Notes: generated from the letters alone by a model not told the origin. Shown: positions 8,475 to 17,524, counted from the first letter of the stretch. The stretch: DNA of 64,000 bases from Actinophytocola sp963826035 (GCA_963826035.1 CAWGVZ010000015.1:744001-808000), one strand, 5' to 3'. A program made the numbers and translations.

Positions 8475-9977
8475 ATGAGCGAGCCTCCGGTGGTCGAGGC
8501 GGTCGGGGTGAGCAAGCGGTTCGGCTCCACCGTGGCGCTCGACGACGTCGGCATCAGCGTCCGGCCGGGGGAGACCCACGCGTTGGTGGGCCGCAACGGC
8601 GCCGGCAAGTCCACGCTCGTGTCCGTCCTCACCGGACTGCAGGAGCAGGACCGCGGCTCCGTGCTGTTCGACGGTGCGCCGGCCCCGCGACTGTCCGATC
8701 GGGACGGTTGGCGACGCCGGGTCGCCTGCGTGTACCAGCGGTCCACCGTGATCGGTGAGCTGACCGTGGCGGAGAACCTGTTCCTCAACCGGCACCAGCG
8801 TGGACGGGCCGGGCTGATCAGCTGGCCGAGGCTGCGCCGCGAGGCCGCGCGGCTGCTGGCCGAGTGGTCGGTCGACGTCGACCCGCGGTTGCCGGCCCGT
8901 GAGCTGGGTGTCGAGGACCGGCAGTTCGTGGAGATCGCGCGGGCGCTGTCGTTCGGCGCCCGGTTCATCATCCTCGACGAGCCGACCGCCCAGCTCGACG
9001 CTGCCGCCATCAGCCGGCTGTTCGACCGGATGCGGGGGCTGAAGGCGCAGGGCGTGACGTTCCTGTTCATCAGCCACCACCTGCAGGAGATCTACGAGAT
9101 CTGCGACAAGGTCACGGTGTACCGGGACGCGCGGCACATCGTCACCGCGCCGGTGGCCGAGCTGACCCGCTCGGACCTGGTCACCGCGATGACCGGTGAG
9201 GCCCGACCCGGCGCGGCCATCGACCGCGCCGCGGACCGGACCGCCGGGGAACCGGTTCTCGCGGTGACCGGCCTGTCCTACGCCGACCGGTATGCCGACG
9301 TCGACTTCGAGGTCCGCGCCGGGGAGATCGTCGGCCTGGCCGGCGCGGGCGGCAGCGGCAAGACCGAGCTGGCCGAGACGATCGTCGGCCTGCGTCCCGC
9401 CGGCACCGGCACGATCACCGTCGCCGGCCGGCCGCTGCGGCCCGGCGACGTGCCCGCCGCGCTGGCCGCCGGGGTCGGGTTCGTCCCGCAGGACCGCCAC
9501 CGCCAGGGACTGATCGGCGGCATGTCGATCGCGGACAACGCCACGCTCACCATCCCGCGCCGACTCGGCCCGGCCGGGTTCGTCAGCGGCGCCCGCCGCG
9601 ACGGGATCACCCGCACGATGATCGACAACCTGGCGATCAAGACACCCGGGCCCGGCCTGCCGGTCGCCAGCCTGTCCGGCGGCAACCAGCAGAAGGTCGT
9701 GATGGCGCGGGCACTCGCCAACGACCCCCGGCTGCTGGTGCTCATCACCCCGACCGCCGGTGTCGACGTGCGGTCCAAGGAGTTCCTCCTGGCCAAGGTC
9801 GGCGGCGTCGCCGACCGGGGTGCCGGTGTGGTGATCGCCTCCGACGAACTCGACGACCTGCGTGGCTGTGACCGCGTGCTGGTGATGTTCCAGGGCCGGA
9901 TCGTCGCCCGGTTCTCGCGTGGCTGGGTCGACAACGCCTTGGTGGCCGCTATGGAAGGAGTGGACCTTCGTGCCTGA
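8475..9977 (+). CDS. Sugar ABC transporter ATP-binding protein with two NBDs (RbsA/MglA-type)
   Basis: About 500 residues with two nucleotide-binding domains. NBD1 has Walker A GRNGAGKST and Walker B FIILDEPTAQ. Its signature segment (ELGVEDRQFVEIARAL) is atypical. NBD2 has GAGGSGKTE, an intact LSGGNQQK signature, but LITPTAGVD where LDEPTRGVD is expected, so the Walker B Asp and catalytic Glu are replaced by Ile and Thr. One degenerate NBD is common in this family. ATG 8475 is chosen because it lies just after the upstream stop. ATG 8463 is also possible. Confidence 0.9.
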   Translation: MSEPPVVEAVGVSKRFGSTVALDDVGISVRPGETHALVGRNGAGKSTLVSVLTGLQEQDRGSVLFDGAPAPRLSDRDGWRRRVACVYQRSTVIGELTVAENLFLNRHQRGRAGLISWPRLRREAARLLAEWSVDVDPRLPARELGVEDRQFVEIARALSFGARFIILDEPTAQLDAAAISRLFDRMRGLKAQGVTFLFISHHLQEIYEICDKVTVYRDARHIVTAPVAELTRSDLVTAMTGEARPGAAIDRAADRTAGEPVLAVTGLSYADRYADVDFEVRAGEIVGLAGAGGSGKTELAETIVGLRPAGTGTITVAGRPLRPGDVPAALAAGVGFVPQDRHRQGLIGGMSIADNATLTIPRRLGPAGFVSGARRDGITRTMIDNLAIKTPGPGLPVASLSGGNQQKVVMARALANDPRLLVLITPTAGVDVRSKEFLLAKVGGVADRGAGVVIASDELDDLRGCDRVLVMFQGRIVARFSRGWVDNALVAAMEGVDLRA

Positions 9978-10989
9978 GACCACCGAACTGGCGCAGCCGG
10001 TCGCGCCCGCGCCCGCGTCGCCGAAGGGTGGCCGCATCGCGCTCGCGAGGCTGCGGGACATCGCGCTCGTTCCCGCCATCGCGGTGATCTGTGTGATCGG
10101 GCAGTTCGTCAACCCGGTGTTCCTGCGCTACGACAACATCATCAACGTCCTGCAGACCATGTCGGAGATCGCGCTGCTCGTGCTCGCGCAGGCGCTCGTG
10201 CTGATCGTGGGCAAGATGGACCTGTCGCTCGAGTCCACGTTCGGCCTCGCACCCGGTATCGCCGCCTACCTCACCATCGCCGGCGGACAGGGGTTGGGCC
10301 TACTGTCCGGCGGCTGGGCCATCCCGGTCACCCTGCTTGTCGGCGTGCTCATCGGCGCGGTGAACGCCGCGCTGATCGTCCGGTTCGGGCTCAACGGCTT
10401 CATCGTCACGCTCGGCATGCTGATCGTCCTGAGAGGACTCCTCACCGGGATCAGCGGCGGCCAGACGTTCTTCGACCTGCCACCGTCCATGACCTACCTC
10501 GGTAGCGCCATCTGGTTCGGCGTCCCGGCGTCCATCTGGATCTGCCTGGCGCTGTTCGCCACCGGTGTCGTGGTGCTCGGGTTCACCAGCGTCGGCCGGT
10601 CGCTGTACGCGATCGGCGGCAACCTCGACGCGGCGAAGGCCGCCGGCATCCGCACCGGCCGCGTACTGATCGGCGTGCTGGTCGTCGCGAGCCTGCTCGC
10701 CGCGCTCGGTGGACTGCTGCTGTCCGGCCGGCTCGCATCGGTTGCCGCCGCACAGGGCAACGGCGCCATCTTCACCGTCTTCGCCGCCGCCGTGATCGGC
10801 GGCGTCAGCCTGACCGGCGGCCGCGGCACCGTATTCGGCGCGTTCACCGGCATCCTGCTGCTTTACCTCATCCAGAACGTACTCACCCTCGCCGGCGTAC
10901 CAGCACAGTGGACCGGCGCCCTCAACGGCGCGATCATCCTCATCGCCCTCACACTCTCCCGGATCACCACCGGACACAAACAAGAATAG
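9970..10989 (+). CDS. Sugar ABC transporter permease (RbsC-type)
   Basis: BPD_transp_2 family membrane protein of 339 residues with 8-10 hydrophobic segments. GTG 9970 overlaps the ATPase stop (9975-9977) and follows GGAAGGAG. Family signatures include LVLIVGKMDLSLEST, GLNGFIVTLGM and GGVSLTGGRGTVFGA. It completes the importer. The transcript probably ends in the region now occupied by gene relics. Confidence 0.9.
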   Translation: MPETTELAQPVAPAPASPKGGRIALARLRDIALVPAIAVICVIGQFVNPVFLRYDNIINVLQTMSEIALLVLAQALVLIVGKMDLSLESTFGLAPGIAAYLTIAGGQGLGLLSGGWAIPVTLLVGVLIGAVNAALIVRFGLNGFIVTLGMLIVLRGLLTGISGGQTFFDLPPSMTYLGSAIWFGVPASIWICLALFATGVVVLGFTSVGRSLYAIGGNLDAAKAAGIRTGRVLIGVLVVASLLAALGGLLLSGRLASVAAAQGNGAIFTVFAAAVIGGVSLTGGRGTVFGAFTGILLLYLIQNVLTLAGVPAQWTGALNGAIILIALTLSRITTGHKQE

Positions 10990-10999
10990 GAGCCGCCCG

Positions 11000-11080
11000 C
11001 GGCCTGGTTATTGGTTGCGGCCGGGGGATCGGATGCCGACGGAGAACTGATGTGGATCACGTGTACAAGCTGATCACCGT
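11000..11080 (+). pseudogene. Relic of a GntR/FadR regulator gene
   Basis: 11000-11011 and 11015-11047 are identical (12/12 and 33/33 nt) to 52463-52474 and 52520-52552 in the intact GntR gene at 52.4 kb, with the intervening 45 nt deleted. The joined frame reads RPGYW-LRPGDRMPTEN and then stops. A third segment (11049-11076) resembles 52718-52745 and encodes DVDHVYKL against TDLDHVYML. This is therefore an internally deleted paralogue, joined to a transposase fragment. Confidence 0.7.
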
Positions 11081-11480
11081 CTACCGCTACCACGCCTTCT
11101 TCACCAACAGCCCGTTCGACAGCGTCACGGCCGACGTCCAGCACCGCGACCGGGCCGGCGCCATCGAGCACGTCTTCGCCGACCTGCAAGCCGGCGCCCA
11201 GGCCCACTTCCCCTCCGCGGACTTCCAGGCCAACGCCGCCTGGCTCACCCTCGCCGCGCCGGCCCACAACCTGCTGCGCGCCCTGGGCCGTCTGGCCGGC
11301 GGCCCGCACGCGCGCCCGCACCCCACCCTGCGCCGACGGTTCATCACCGTCGCCGCCCGCCGCACCCGCTCCGCCCGCCGGATCACCCTGCACCTGCCCC
11401 AGAACTGGACCTGGGACACCGGCTGGCAACACATCTTCACCACCACCCACCGCACCCACGCCCTACCCACCCCACCATGA
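11079..11480 (+). pseudogene. IS1380-family transposase, C-terminal fragment
   Basis: The open frame ending at TGA 11478-11480 encodes YRYHAFFTN, DVQHRDRAGAIEHVFADL, AWLTLAAPAHNLLRALG and RITLHLPQNWTWD. This is the order found at the C-terminus of actinobacterial IS1380 DDE transposases, including the final catalytic-Glu region. The N-terminal two thirds are missing and the left boundary abuts the GntR relic. It is a remnant of an insertion followed by deletion. No terminal repeats were recognised. Confidence 0.75.
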
Positions 11481-11585
11481 AGACCTGACCACCCGCCATC
11501 CCAGACCAACCGAAAGACCACGTGGAAAGCTGGGCAGACCAGCGACTCCCGCGCGCCCACACCAGAACCCCCAACCCCCCAAACA

Positions 11586-11694
11586 AGATCAACTCAAGCC
11601 AAGATCACCAACCAAGATCAACGGTGAATCCAGGCTCAACGCACCAAATGCGTCGTTCGGTGCACCAAGCCCGGCCGAATCGCCGAGTTGATCT
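11586..11694. repeat. Inverted-repeat-bounded segment with iterated AAGATCA and one NDAFGAL repeat
   Basis: AGATCAACTC (11586-11595) is exactly complementary to GAGTTGATCT (11685-11694). The interior has further CAAGATCA copies near 11600 and 11614 and a reverse-strand copy of the NDAFGAL palindromic repeat (11635-11671). No gene is apparent in 11481-11701. The layout, a repeat inside inverted ends, recalls the element at 1132-1333. Confidence 0.5.
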
Positions 11695-11701
11695 AGCCCT
11701 G

Positions 11702-13306
11702 CTAGCCGATGGTTGGCAGGAACCGTGGGGGTTGGCGGGCGTGGGTGTCCTGTTCGAACGCGTAGGCCAGCGCCAGGACGGTCGGTTCGCTGAACCGGCC
11801 AGCCATGATCGACATGCCGAGCGGGAGCGGACCGGCGAACGCCATGGGGACGGTCACGTTGGTATAGCCGGACACGGCGGCCGGGCTGGACGAGCCGAAC
11901 AGGAAGGCGTCGCCGGAACCGAGGGTGGTCCGCCACGCCGGGCTGTTGGTGGGTGCCACGATCGCGTCGAGCCGGTGCTCGCCCAGCACCTCGTCCAGCC
12001 CGCGCTGGGCCGCTCCGGTGGCCGCCTGCCGGGTTCGCCGGTACTCCGGGTCGGACAGGTCGCCGCTGGTGGCCTGCGCCTGCTCGAACAGCTCCTGGCC
12101 GAAGAACGGCATCTCGGCCTCGGCGTTGGCCTGGTTGAACTCGATCAGGCCGGCGAGGTCGGCCGGATGCTCGCCCGGTGTCGCCGCGAGGTAGGCGTTG
12201 ATGTCGTGCTTGAACTCGTGCAGGAGCGCCGGGAACTCGTTGTCATCCACGATGTCCAGGTACGGGATCGTAATGTCTACAGTGGACGCGCCGAGCCGCT
12301 CGAGCCGTGCCACCGCTCGCGCGAACGCCGCGTCCGTCTCCGGGCTGGCGCCCCCGGTGGCCTCTCGCCACACCCCGATCCGCTTGCCGCGCAACGCGTT
12401 CGGGCGCAGGAACTTCGTGTAGTCGGTCAACGCGTGCCCCGCACCGTCCACAGTGGCCGGATCGTCCGGGTCCGGACCGTTGATCGTGGCGAGGACGATG
12501 GCGGCGTCGATGACGTTGCGCGCCATCGGACCGGCCGTGTCCTGCTCGGCCGAGATCGGCACCACGCCGCTACGGCTGACCAGGCCGATGCTCGGCTTCA
12601 CCCCGACGATCCCGTTCGCGCCGGCCGGGCAGACGATCGAGCCGTCGGTCTCGGTGCCGATGGCGACGGTGGCCAGGTGTGCGGACACCGCGACCGCCGA
12701 GCCGCTCGACGAGCCGCACGGGTTGCGGTCGAGCACGTAGGGGTTGGCCGTCTGCCCACCCACCGCGCTCCAGCCGCTCGAGGAGTTGGTCGAGCGGAAG
12801 TTCGCCCACTCCGACAGGTTCGCCTTGCCGAGGATGATCGCGCCGGCCGCCCGGAGCCGGCCGGCCAGGTGGGCGTCGTCGGCCGGCCGGGCGTCGACCA
12901 GCGCGAGCGAGCCGGCCGTGGTCGCCTGCCGGTCGGCCGTGTCGATGTTGTCCTTCAACAACACGGGGATGCCCTCCATCGGGCCACGGGCGCCATGCGT
13001 GCGCCGGCGCACGTCGCTGGCCACGGCCAGCCGTAGCGCATCCGGGTTCGTGGTGATGACCGCGTTCAGCCGGTGGTCGAGCCGCCGGATGCGCTGCAGG
13101 TAGAACACTGTCAGCCGGGCGGAGGACAGGCGACCGGAGTCCATGGCGCGCTGCAGGTCGGGGATCGTGGCCCGTTCCAGGTCGATCCCCGCCACCGTCA
13201 CCCCGTCGGTGAGCGGCGGCGGTGCTCCGCGCGCCGGCACGGCCGTCACGGACGTCAGGAACAACAGGACGACGAAAATGGCCAGCGTGCGGATACGGTT
13301 GTTCAT
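11702..13306 (-). CDS. Secreted amidase-signature-family hydrolase
   Basis: Amidase family protein of about 534 residues from ATG 13304-13306 (MNNRIRTLAIF). Signal peptide followed by ARGAPPP. The Ser-cisSer-Lys triad is visible: LLKDN (Lys, near residue 110), CGSSSGSA (cis-Ser) and GTETDGSIVCPA (nucleophile Ser). The long form with EGIPVLLKDNIDT resembles secreted peptide-amidase-like members. The upstream gene for a secreted BNR protein ends 17 nt before, so they probably share a transcript. Substrate unknown. An upstream in-frame ATG at 13325-13327 would add seven residues. Confidence 0.9.
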   Translation of the reverse strand: MNNRIRTLAIFVVLLFLTSVTAVPARGAPPPLTDGVTVAGIDLERATIPDLQRAMDSGRLSSARLTVFYLQRIRRLDHRLNAVITTNPDALRLAVASDVRRRTHGARGPMEGIPVLLKDNIDTADRQATTAGSLALVDARPADDAHLAGRLRAAGAIILGKANLSEWANFRSTNSSSGWSAVGGQTANPYVLDRNPCGSSSGSAVAVSAHLATVAIGTETDGSIVCPAGANGIVGVKPSIGLVSRSGVVPISAEQDTAGPMARNVIDAAIVLATINGPDPDDPATVDGAGHALTDYTKFLRPNALRGKRIGVWREATGGASPETDAAFARAVARLERLGASTVDITIPYLDIVDDNEFPALLHEFKHDINAYLAATPGEHPADLAGLIEFNQANAEAEMPFFGQELFEQAQATSGDLSDPEYRRTRQAATGAAQRGLDEVLGEHRLDAIVAPTNSPAWRTTLGSGDAFLFGSSSPAAVSGYTNVTVPMAFAGPLPLGMSIMAGRFSEPTVLALAYAFEQDTHARQPPRFLPTIG

Positions 13307-13323
13307 CGCAACCTCCCACGGGG

Positions 13324-15567
13324 TCATGGCGCGAACACCTGGTAAAGGCCACGGCCGAAGGTCGCCGCGACCACCCGGTGGTGGGCGGGGTCGTATTCGA
13401 TGTCATCGACCGGGACCAGTGGCATGCCGTGCCCGAGTCGCCACCATCGGGCGGTCCCGGCCGGTGACACGAACACACCCTGGTCGGTGGCCACGTACAG
13501 CATGCGCCCACGGCCCAGCACCACGTCGTTCACCGGTGCCTGCGGCAGGTTGCCGGACAGGTCGGTCCAGGACGCCCCGCCGTTGCGGGAGACGAGCACG
13601 TACGGTTGGTACGAACCGGTCCGATATCCCGACAGCGTCGCGTACACAGTGGACGAACGACGCGGGTCGACGGCGATCCGGGTCACCCATTGGTCGTCGT
13701 CGCGCAGCAGCGTCCAGGTCGCACCGAGGTCACCGGTGCGCCACAGCCGCCCGTCGTCGGTGCCGACATAGATGGTGCGGGCGTCCGACGGCGCCGCGGC
13801 GACCGTGGTGATGGTGCCGAACGGATAGGTGTCCTGGCCGGGACCACTGGTGAGGTCCGGGCTGATCGGTGTCCAGCTCACCCCGTTGTCGGTGGACCGG
13901 TTGAGCCGGTTCCCGCCGTAGTAGAGGACGTTCGTGTCGTTCGGGTCGAACTGGACCGGGGCGAACCAGTTGCGCCGGTCGGCCGTGGTGCGGTCGGAGA
14001 ACATGGTCATCGTGTCGCCGCCGTCGGTCGACCGGAAGCAGTTGCCGTACTGGTAGCAGGCGAAGACGTTGTCCACATTGGTCGGGTTGATCAGGTTTTC
14101 CTCACCGTCACCGCCGAGGTACTCGTTGAACCGCACCGGCCCCCAGGATCGCAGCGAGCCGTTGTCCTGCGTCCCGCCGGAGATCCGCGAGGTGTCCTGC
14201 GGGCTGATCGCGACGCTGTAGAACTGGGTGTACGGCTCGTGGGTCGCCTTCACCCAGCCGCCGTCGCCGTCGAGGTCCGACCGGTACGTACCGCCGTCGT
14301 TGCCCAGGTACACCCGCGCGGGATACCGGGGATCCCAGGTCATCGCGTGCTGGTCGACGTGCACGGCGTCGCCGTCGGTCGACCAGGTCCGCCCGCCGTC
14401 GTGCGTGGTCAGCAACGCGACTCCGGCCACGTGCACATGCTCGGCGGCCCGCGGATCCACCCAGACCTTGCCGAACCACCAGGCGAAGCTGGACTGCGAG
14501 GCGGCCAGTTCGGCGTTGTCCGGCAGCCGCTGCCAGGTGTCGCCGTGGTCCGCCGACGTGTAGAAGCCGTCGAAGGCCTGCGCCGACGTGGCGCCGCGGC
14601 CGACGATGGCGTACAGCCGGTTCGGCTCCGACGGCGCGACGCCGAGCCCGATGCGGCCGAGGTCGGCCGCGGCGGGCACCGGGCCGTCGAGCCGCTGCCA
14701 TGTCGCGCCGCCGTCGACCGAGCGGTACACGCCGGAGCCGACGCCGCTGTAGGAGCGCCGGTCGGGCTGCCTGAGGTGGTCCCACATCACCGCGTACAAC
14801 CGGCGGGAATCGGTCGGGTCGAACATCACCTCCGACGCGCCGGTGGTGTCGTTGACCCCGGCGAGCACCCTGGTCCAGCTGCGGCCGCCGTCGGTGGAGC
14901 CGTACACACCGCGGTCACCGCCGGGATTGAACAGCGAGCCCGTGGCCGCCACGAAGAGCCGCCGGGAGTCGCGCGGATCGACGATGATCTTGCCGACCGC
15001 GCCGGAGTCGCGCAGTCCGATGTTGGTCCAGCGGCGGCCCTGGTCGGTGGACTTGTACACGCCGGTGCCGGTGTAGGTCAGGCTGCCGCCACCCGGGTTG
15101 GCCTCGCCCGTGCCGGCGTAGATGGTGCCGTCCACCGCGACGGCCACCGAGCCCATCGCCTGGGTGGCGTCGTTCGGCCACGCCGGTGCGAAGGTGGCGC
15201 CGGCGTCGGTCGAGCGCCACAGTCCACCGGACGCGGCGGCGACGTACAGGGTGTCGGCCTTGCGGGGATCCAGCGCCAGGTCCACGATCCGACCGCCGAT
15301 GTTGGTGGGTCCGAGGGACCGCCAGCGCGCACCGGTCACCGGCACTCGGCCGGCCTCGGCCGCCGCGATGTCGTAGGCGTGCCGGGGAAGTTCCTGACCG
15401 GCGAGGGTCTTCTGCAGGAATCGGTGCTCGGCGGGAGCCGACGGCCCGCGCACCGGCCGGTAGTCGGGGGGCGCCACCGGTTCGGCCGCGCCGGCGGTGG
15501 GGGACAGGAGCAACGCCGCGCTCGCGACGGCGGCGAACATGGTCAGCAGACGAGACGGACGCGACAT
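13324..15567 (-). CDS. Secreted multi-BNR beta-propeller protein (VPS10/GH74-like)
   Basis: 747 residues with an N-terminal signal peptide (MSRPSRLLTMFAAVASAALL). At least eight Asp-box (BNR) motifs of the S-x-D-x-G-x-T/S-W type are spaced along it: STDAGATF, STDQGRRW, STDGGRSW, SVDGGATW, SADHGDTW, THDGGRTW, STDNGVSW and SRNGGASW. Interspersed repeats of the form DPR-S-R-L-A/V define two propellers. This is the fold of GH74 xyloglucanases and sortilin-like proteins. No GH74 catalytic Asp pair can be assigned with confidence, so an enzyme activity is not claimed. It precedes and is probably co-transcribed with the amidase. Confidence 0.82.
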   Translation of the reverse strand: MSRPSRLLTMFAAVASAALLLSPTAGAAEPVAPPDYRPVRGPSAPAEHRFLQKTLAGQELPRHAYDIAAAEAGRVPVTGARWRSLGPTNIGGRIVDLALDPRKADTLYVAAASGGLWRSTDAGATFAPAWPNDATQAMGSVAVAVDGTIYAGTGEANPGGGSLTYTGTGVYKSTDQGRRWTNIGLRDSGAVGKIIVDPRDSRRLFVAATGSLFNPGGDRGVYGSTDGGRSWTRVLAGVNDTTGASEVMFDPTDSRRLYAVMWDHLRQPDRRSYSGVGSGVYRSVDGGATWQRLDGPVPAAADLGRIGLGVAPSEPNRLYAIVGRGATSAQAFDGFYTSADHGDTWQRLPDNAELAASQSSFAWWFGKVWVDPRAAEHVHVAGVALLTTHDGGRTWSTDGDAVHVDQHAMTWDPRYPARVYLGNDGGTYRSDLDGDGGWVKATHEPYTQFYSVAISPQDTSRISGGTQDNGSLRSWGPVRFNEYLGGDGEENLINPTNVDNVFACYQYGNCFRSTDGGDTMTMFSDRTTADRRNWFAPVQFDPNDTNVLYYGGNRLNRSTDNGVSWTPISPDLTSGPGQDTYPFGTITTVAAAPSDARTIYVGTDDGRLWRTGDLGATWTLLRDDDQWVTRIAVDPRRSSTVYATLSGYRTGSYQPYVLVSRNGGASWTDLSGNLPQAPVNDVVLGRGRMLYVATDQGVFVSPAGTARWWRLGHGMPLVPVDDIEYDPAHHRVVAATFGRGLYQVFAP

Positions 15568-15679
15568 GCCGCACCCCCAGCTCGGACGGTGCTCGATGAC
15601 CGGTCCGACGCTATGCCGTGGTCGCGCTCCGCGAAGCCGCCGAATGGCTGACCCTTGGCCGACCCGTTCGACCGGTGAT

Positions 15680-15711
15680 CCGCCGCTGACCTGCGGGCAG
15701 GTCAGCGGCGG
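15680..15711 (-). terminator. Hairpin terminator after the CHRD gene
   Basis: A 14-bp perfect stem (CCGCCGCTGACCTG with its complement) around a 4-nt CGGG loop lies 6 nt past the stop of the minus-strand CHRD gene and before the BNR gene promoter. Confidence 0.75.
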
Positions 15712-15717
15712 TTGAGG

Positions 15718-16263
15718 TCAGTGCCGGTGCCCGAGTTGGGCTCGGATCTCGCCGATCGGGAACGACGTGCTGTGGACGTTCACGTACATCGAGCCCGCGC
15801 GGGTCGCGTCGACCAGCTCGGCGAACTCACCGGGCGCGATGCCCTGTGCCGTCGGGCCGATGATGTCGGTGGCCGTGATGGTCCCGGAGATCGAGGCCGG
15901 AGCGGGTGGACAGGCCTGGGTGCCCGCCGGTCCGTTGCCCTGGTTCGTGCAGAGGAAGACGCTGATACCACCGGTCTGGGCCGGGCTGCCGAAGTGGACG
16001 TGTGCCTGCGTGACGTCTCCCTCGAGGTCTGCGTAGCTGAGCCGCCAGGAGATCTCCTGGGCCGAGTCGTTGATCTGCGCGCGGAACTGGCCGGTCGCGC
16101 CCGTGGAGACCGCCAGGGGTGTCTCCGCATAGCCCGACAGCTGCTCGCGGACCACGCCCTGGCCCCGAGTCTCCACATCCGTCGCCGCACTTCCCGTGGT
16201 CGTGATCGCCACCACGGCGCCAACCGTGACCGCGACTACCAACAGACGTCTTTGTCTGGTCAT
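15718..16263 (-). CDS. Secreted CHRD-domain protein
   Basis: 181 residues. Strong ribosome site TAAGGAGG 10 nt before ATG 16261-16263. N-terminal signal peptide (MTRQRRLLVVAVTVGAVVAI), then one CHRD domain: LSGYAETPLAV, GQFRAQI, DVTQAHVHFGSPAQTGGISVFLC and the terminal SMYVNVHSTSFPIGEIRAQL. CHRD domains occur in secreted bacterial proteins of unknown role. The HxH pattern suggests metal contact, but no activity is established. Single-gene unit, divergent from the LacI regulator. Confidence 0.9.
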   Translation of the reverse strand: MTRQRRLLVVAVTVGAVVAITTTGSAATDVETRGQGVVREQLSGYAETPLAVSTGATGQFRAQINDSAQEISWRLSYADLEGDVTQAHVHFGSPAQTGGISVFLCTNQGNGPAGTQACPPAPASISGTITATDIIGPTAQGIAPGEFAELVDATRAGSMYVNVHSTSFPIGEIRAQLGHRH

Positions 16264-16372
16264 GAGTGTGCTGCCTCCTTACGAGGGGGTGCACACCTCA
16301 TACGCGCCCCAGGACGACCCGGTTCACCGCAGGTACATAACGTCTGTTGAAACGGCCAAGTGTGCGTCTCTA

Positions 16373-16388
16373 CTGTGAACGTGCACAG
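16373..16388. promoter_or_regulatory. Candidate LacI-family operator
   Basis: CTGTGAACGTGCACAG is an imperfect palindrome with 5-bp CTGTG/CACAG arms, 30 nt before the LacI-family gene in the divergent region. Placement suits autoregulation. Binding is inferred. Confidence 0.35.
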
Positions 16389-16417
16389 CCCTGGGTGATC
16401 GCAGTAGATGAGGATCG

Positions 16418-17455
16418 ATGACGGACACCGCGCGTGCGCGAGCACGGAGCCAGCGACCGCCGACCATTCACGACGTCGCCGCGCACTCCGGCGTCTCCCG
16501 TGGCACCGTCTCGCGTGTCCTGCAGGGCGGGCACAATGTCAGCCCGGCTTCCCAGGAGGCGGTCAACGCCGCGATCCGCAAGCTGGGCTATGTGGTGAAC
16601 CGGGCGGCGCGCAGCCTGGTGACCCAGCGCGCCGGCTCGGTGGCGTTCCTGCTGTCGGAGACGCAGGACCGGTTCTTCGAGGACCCCAACTTCACCACCC
16701 TGCTGCGTGGTTGCACCACGGCCCTGGCCGAGCAGGACCTCCCGCTCATCCTGATCACGGCCGGCACCGAGGCGGAACGCCGCCGCATCGCCCCGTACCT
16801 GTCGGCGCACCACGTCGACGGCGTGCTGCTGATCTCCTCGCACCGCGGCAACCCGATGATCGACCATCTCCGGCGGGCCGAGTTGCCGTTCGTGTGCTGC
16901 GGCAAGCCGCTCGGCGAGCGCGGTGCGTTGTCCTATGTGGCGGCCGACGACCGTGAGGGCGCCAGGAACATGGTGCGCCACCTGATCGAGTCCGGCCGCA
17001 CACGTGTCGCGACCATCGCCGGTCCGCAGGACACCCCCGGCGGGCCGGAGCGGCTGGCCGGCTACCGCGAGATGCTCGCCGAGTACGGCGTCGCCTACGA
17101 CGAGCGGTTGGTGGCGACCGGTGACTACAGCAGGGGGAGTGGCGAGTCGTGCATGCACGAGCTGCTCACCCGTGTCCCGGAAGTCGACGCGGTGTTCGTG
17201 GCGTCGGACCTGATGGCCGAGGGTGCGCTGGCGGCGATCGATCGCGCCGGTCGCCGCGTGCCCGACGACATCGCCGTCGGCGGCTTCGACGACTCACCGG
17301 TCGCGGCCACCACCCGTCCCCCGCTGACCACGATCCGCCAGCCGTGGGACCGCGTCAGCGAGATGATGGTGCGCCAGCTGCTGGCCCAGATCGACGGCGA
17401 AGGGCCGGCCACCGTGATCCTGCCGACCGAGCTCGTCGTCCGCGAGTCGGCCTGA
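16418..17455 (+). CDS. LacI-family transcriptional regulator
   Basis: 345 residues. The N-terminal HTH is PTIHDVAAHSGVSRGTVSRVL (read as PTIHDVAAHSG then VSRGTVSRVL) with the hinge helix NRAARSLVTQ. The effector domain follows from about residue 70 with VDGVLLISSHRG, DDREGARNMVRHLIESG and the C-terminal VGGFDDSPVAATTRPPLTTIRQP. Its target is not adjacent to any sugar operon. Candidate roles include the CHRD gene or the TGGGAGCGCTCCCA regulon found elsewhere in the window, but nothing in the sequence decides this. Confidence 0.9.
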   Translation: MTDTARARARSQRPPTIHDVAAHSGVSRGTVSRVLQGGHNVSPASQEAVNAAIRKLGYVVNRAARSLVTQRAGSVAFLLSETQDRFFEDPNFTTLLRGCTTALAEQDLPLILITAGTEAERRRIAPYLSAHHVDGVLLISSHRGNPMIDHLRRAELPFVCCGKPLGERGALSYVAADDREGARNMVRHLIESGRTRVATIAGPQDTPGGPERLAGYREMLAEYGVAYDERLVATGDYSRGSGESCMHELLTRVPEVDAVFVASDLMAEGALAAIDRAGRRVPDDIAVGGFDDSPVAATTRPPLTTIRQPWDRVSEMMVRQLLAQIDGEGPATVILPTELVVRESA

Positions 17456-17524
17456 TCGACAAAACGAGCGAGAACCGATACGACGCGATTATTCAAAGCC
17501 GGTGACCGGCCGCGACGGCGCGTT

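Noticed and set aside
11522..13036. 504-residue plus-strand frame opposite the amidase
   Set aside because: Shadow frame; amidase triad and signal peptide are on the minus strand.
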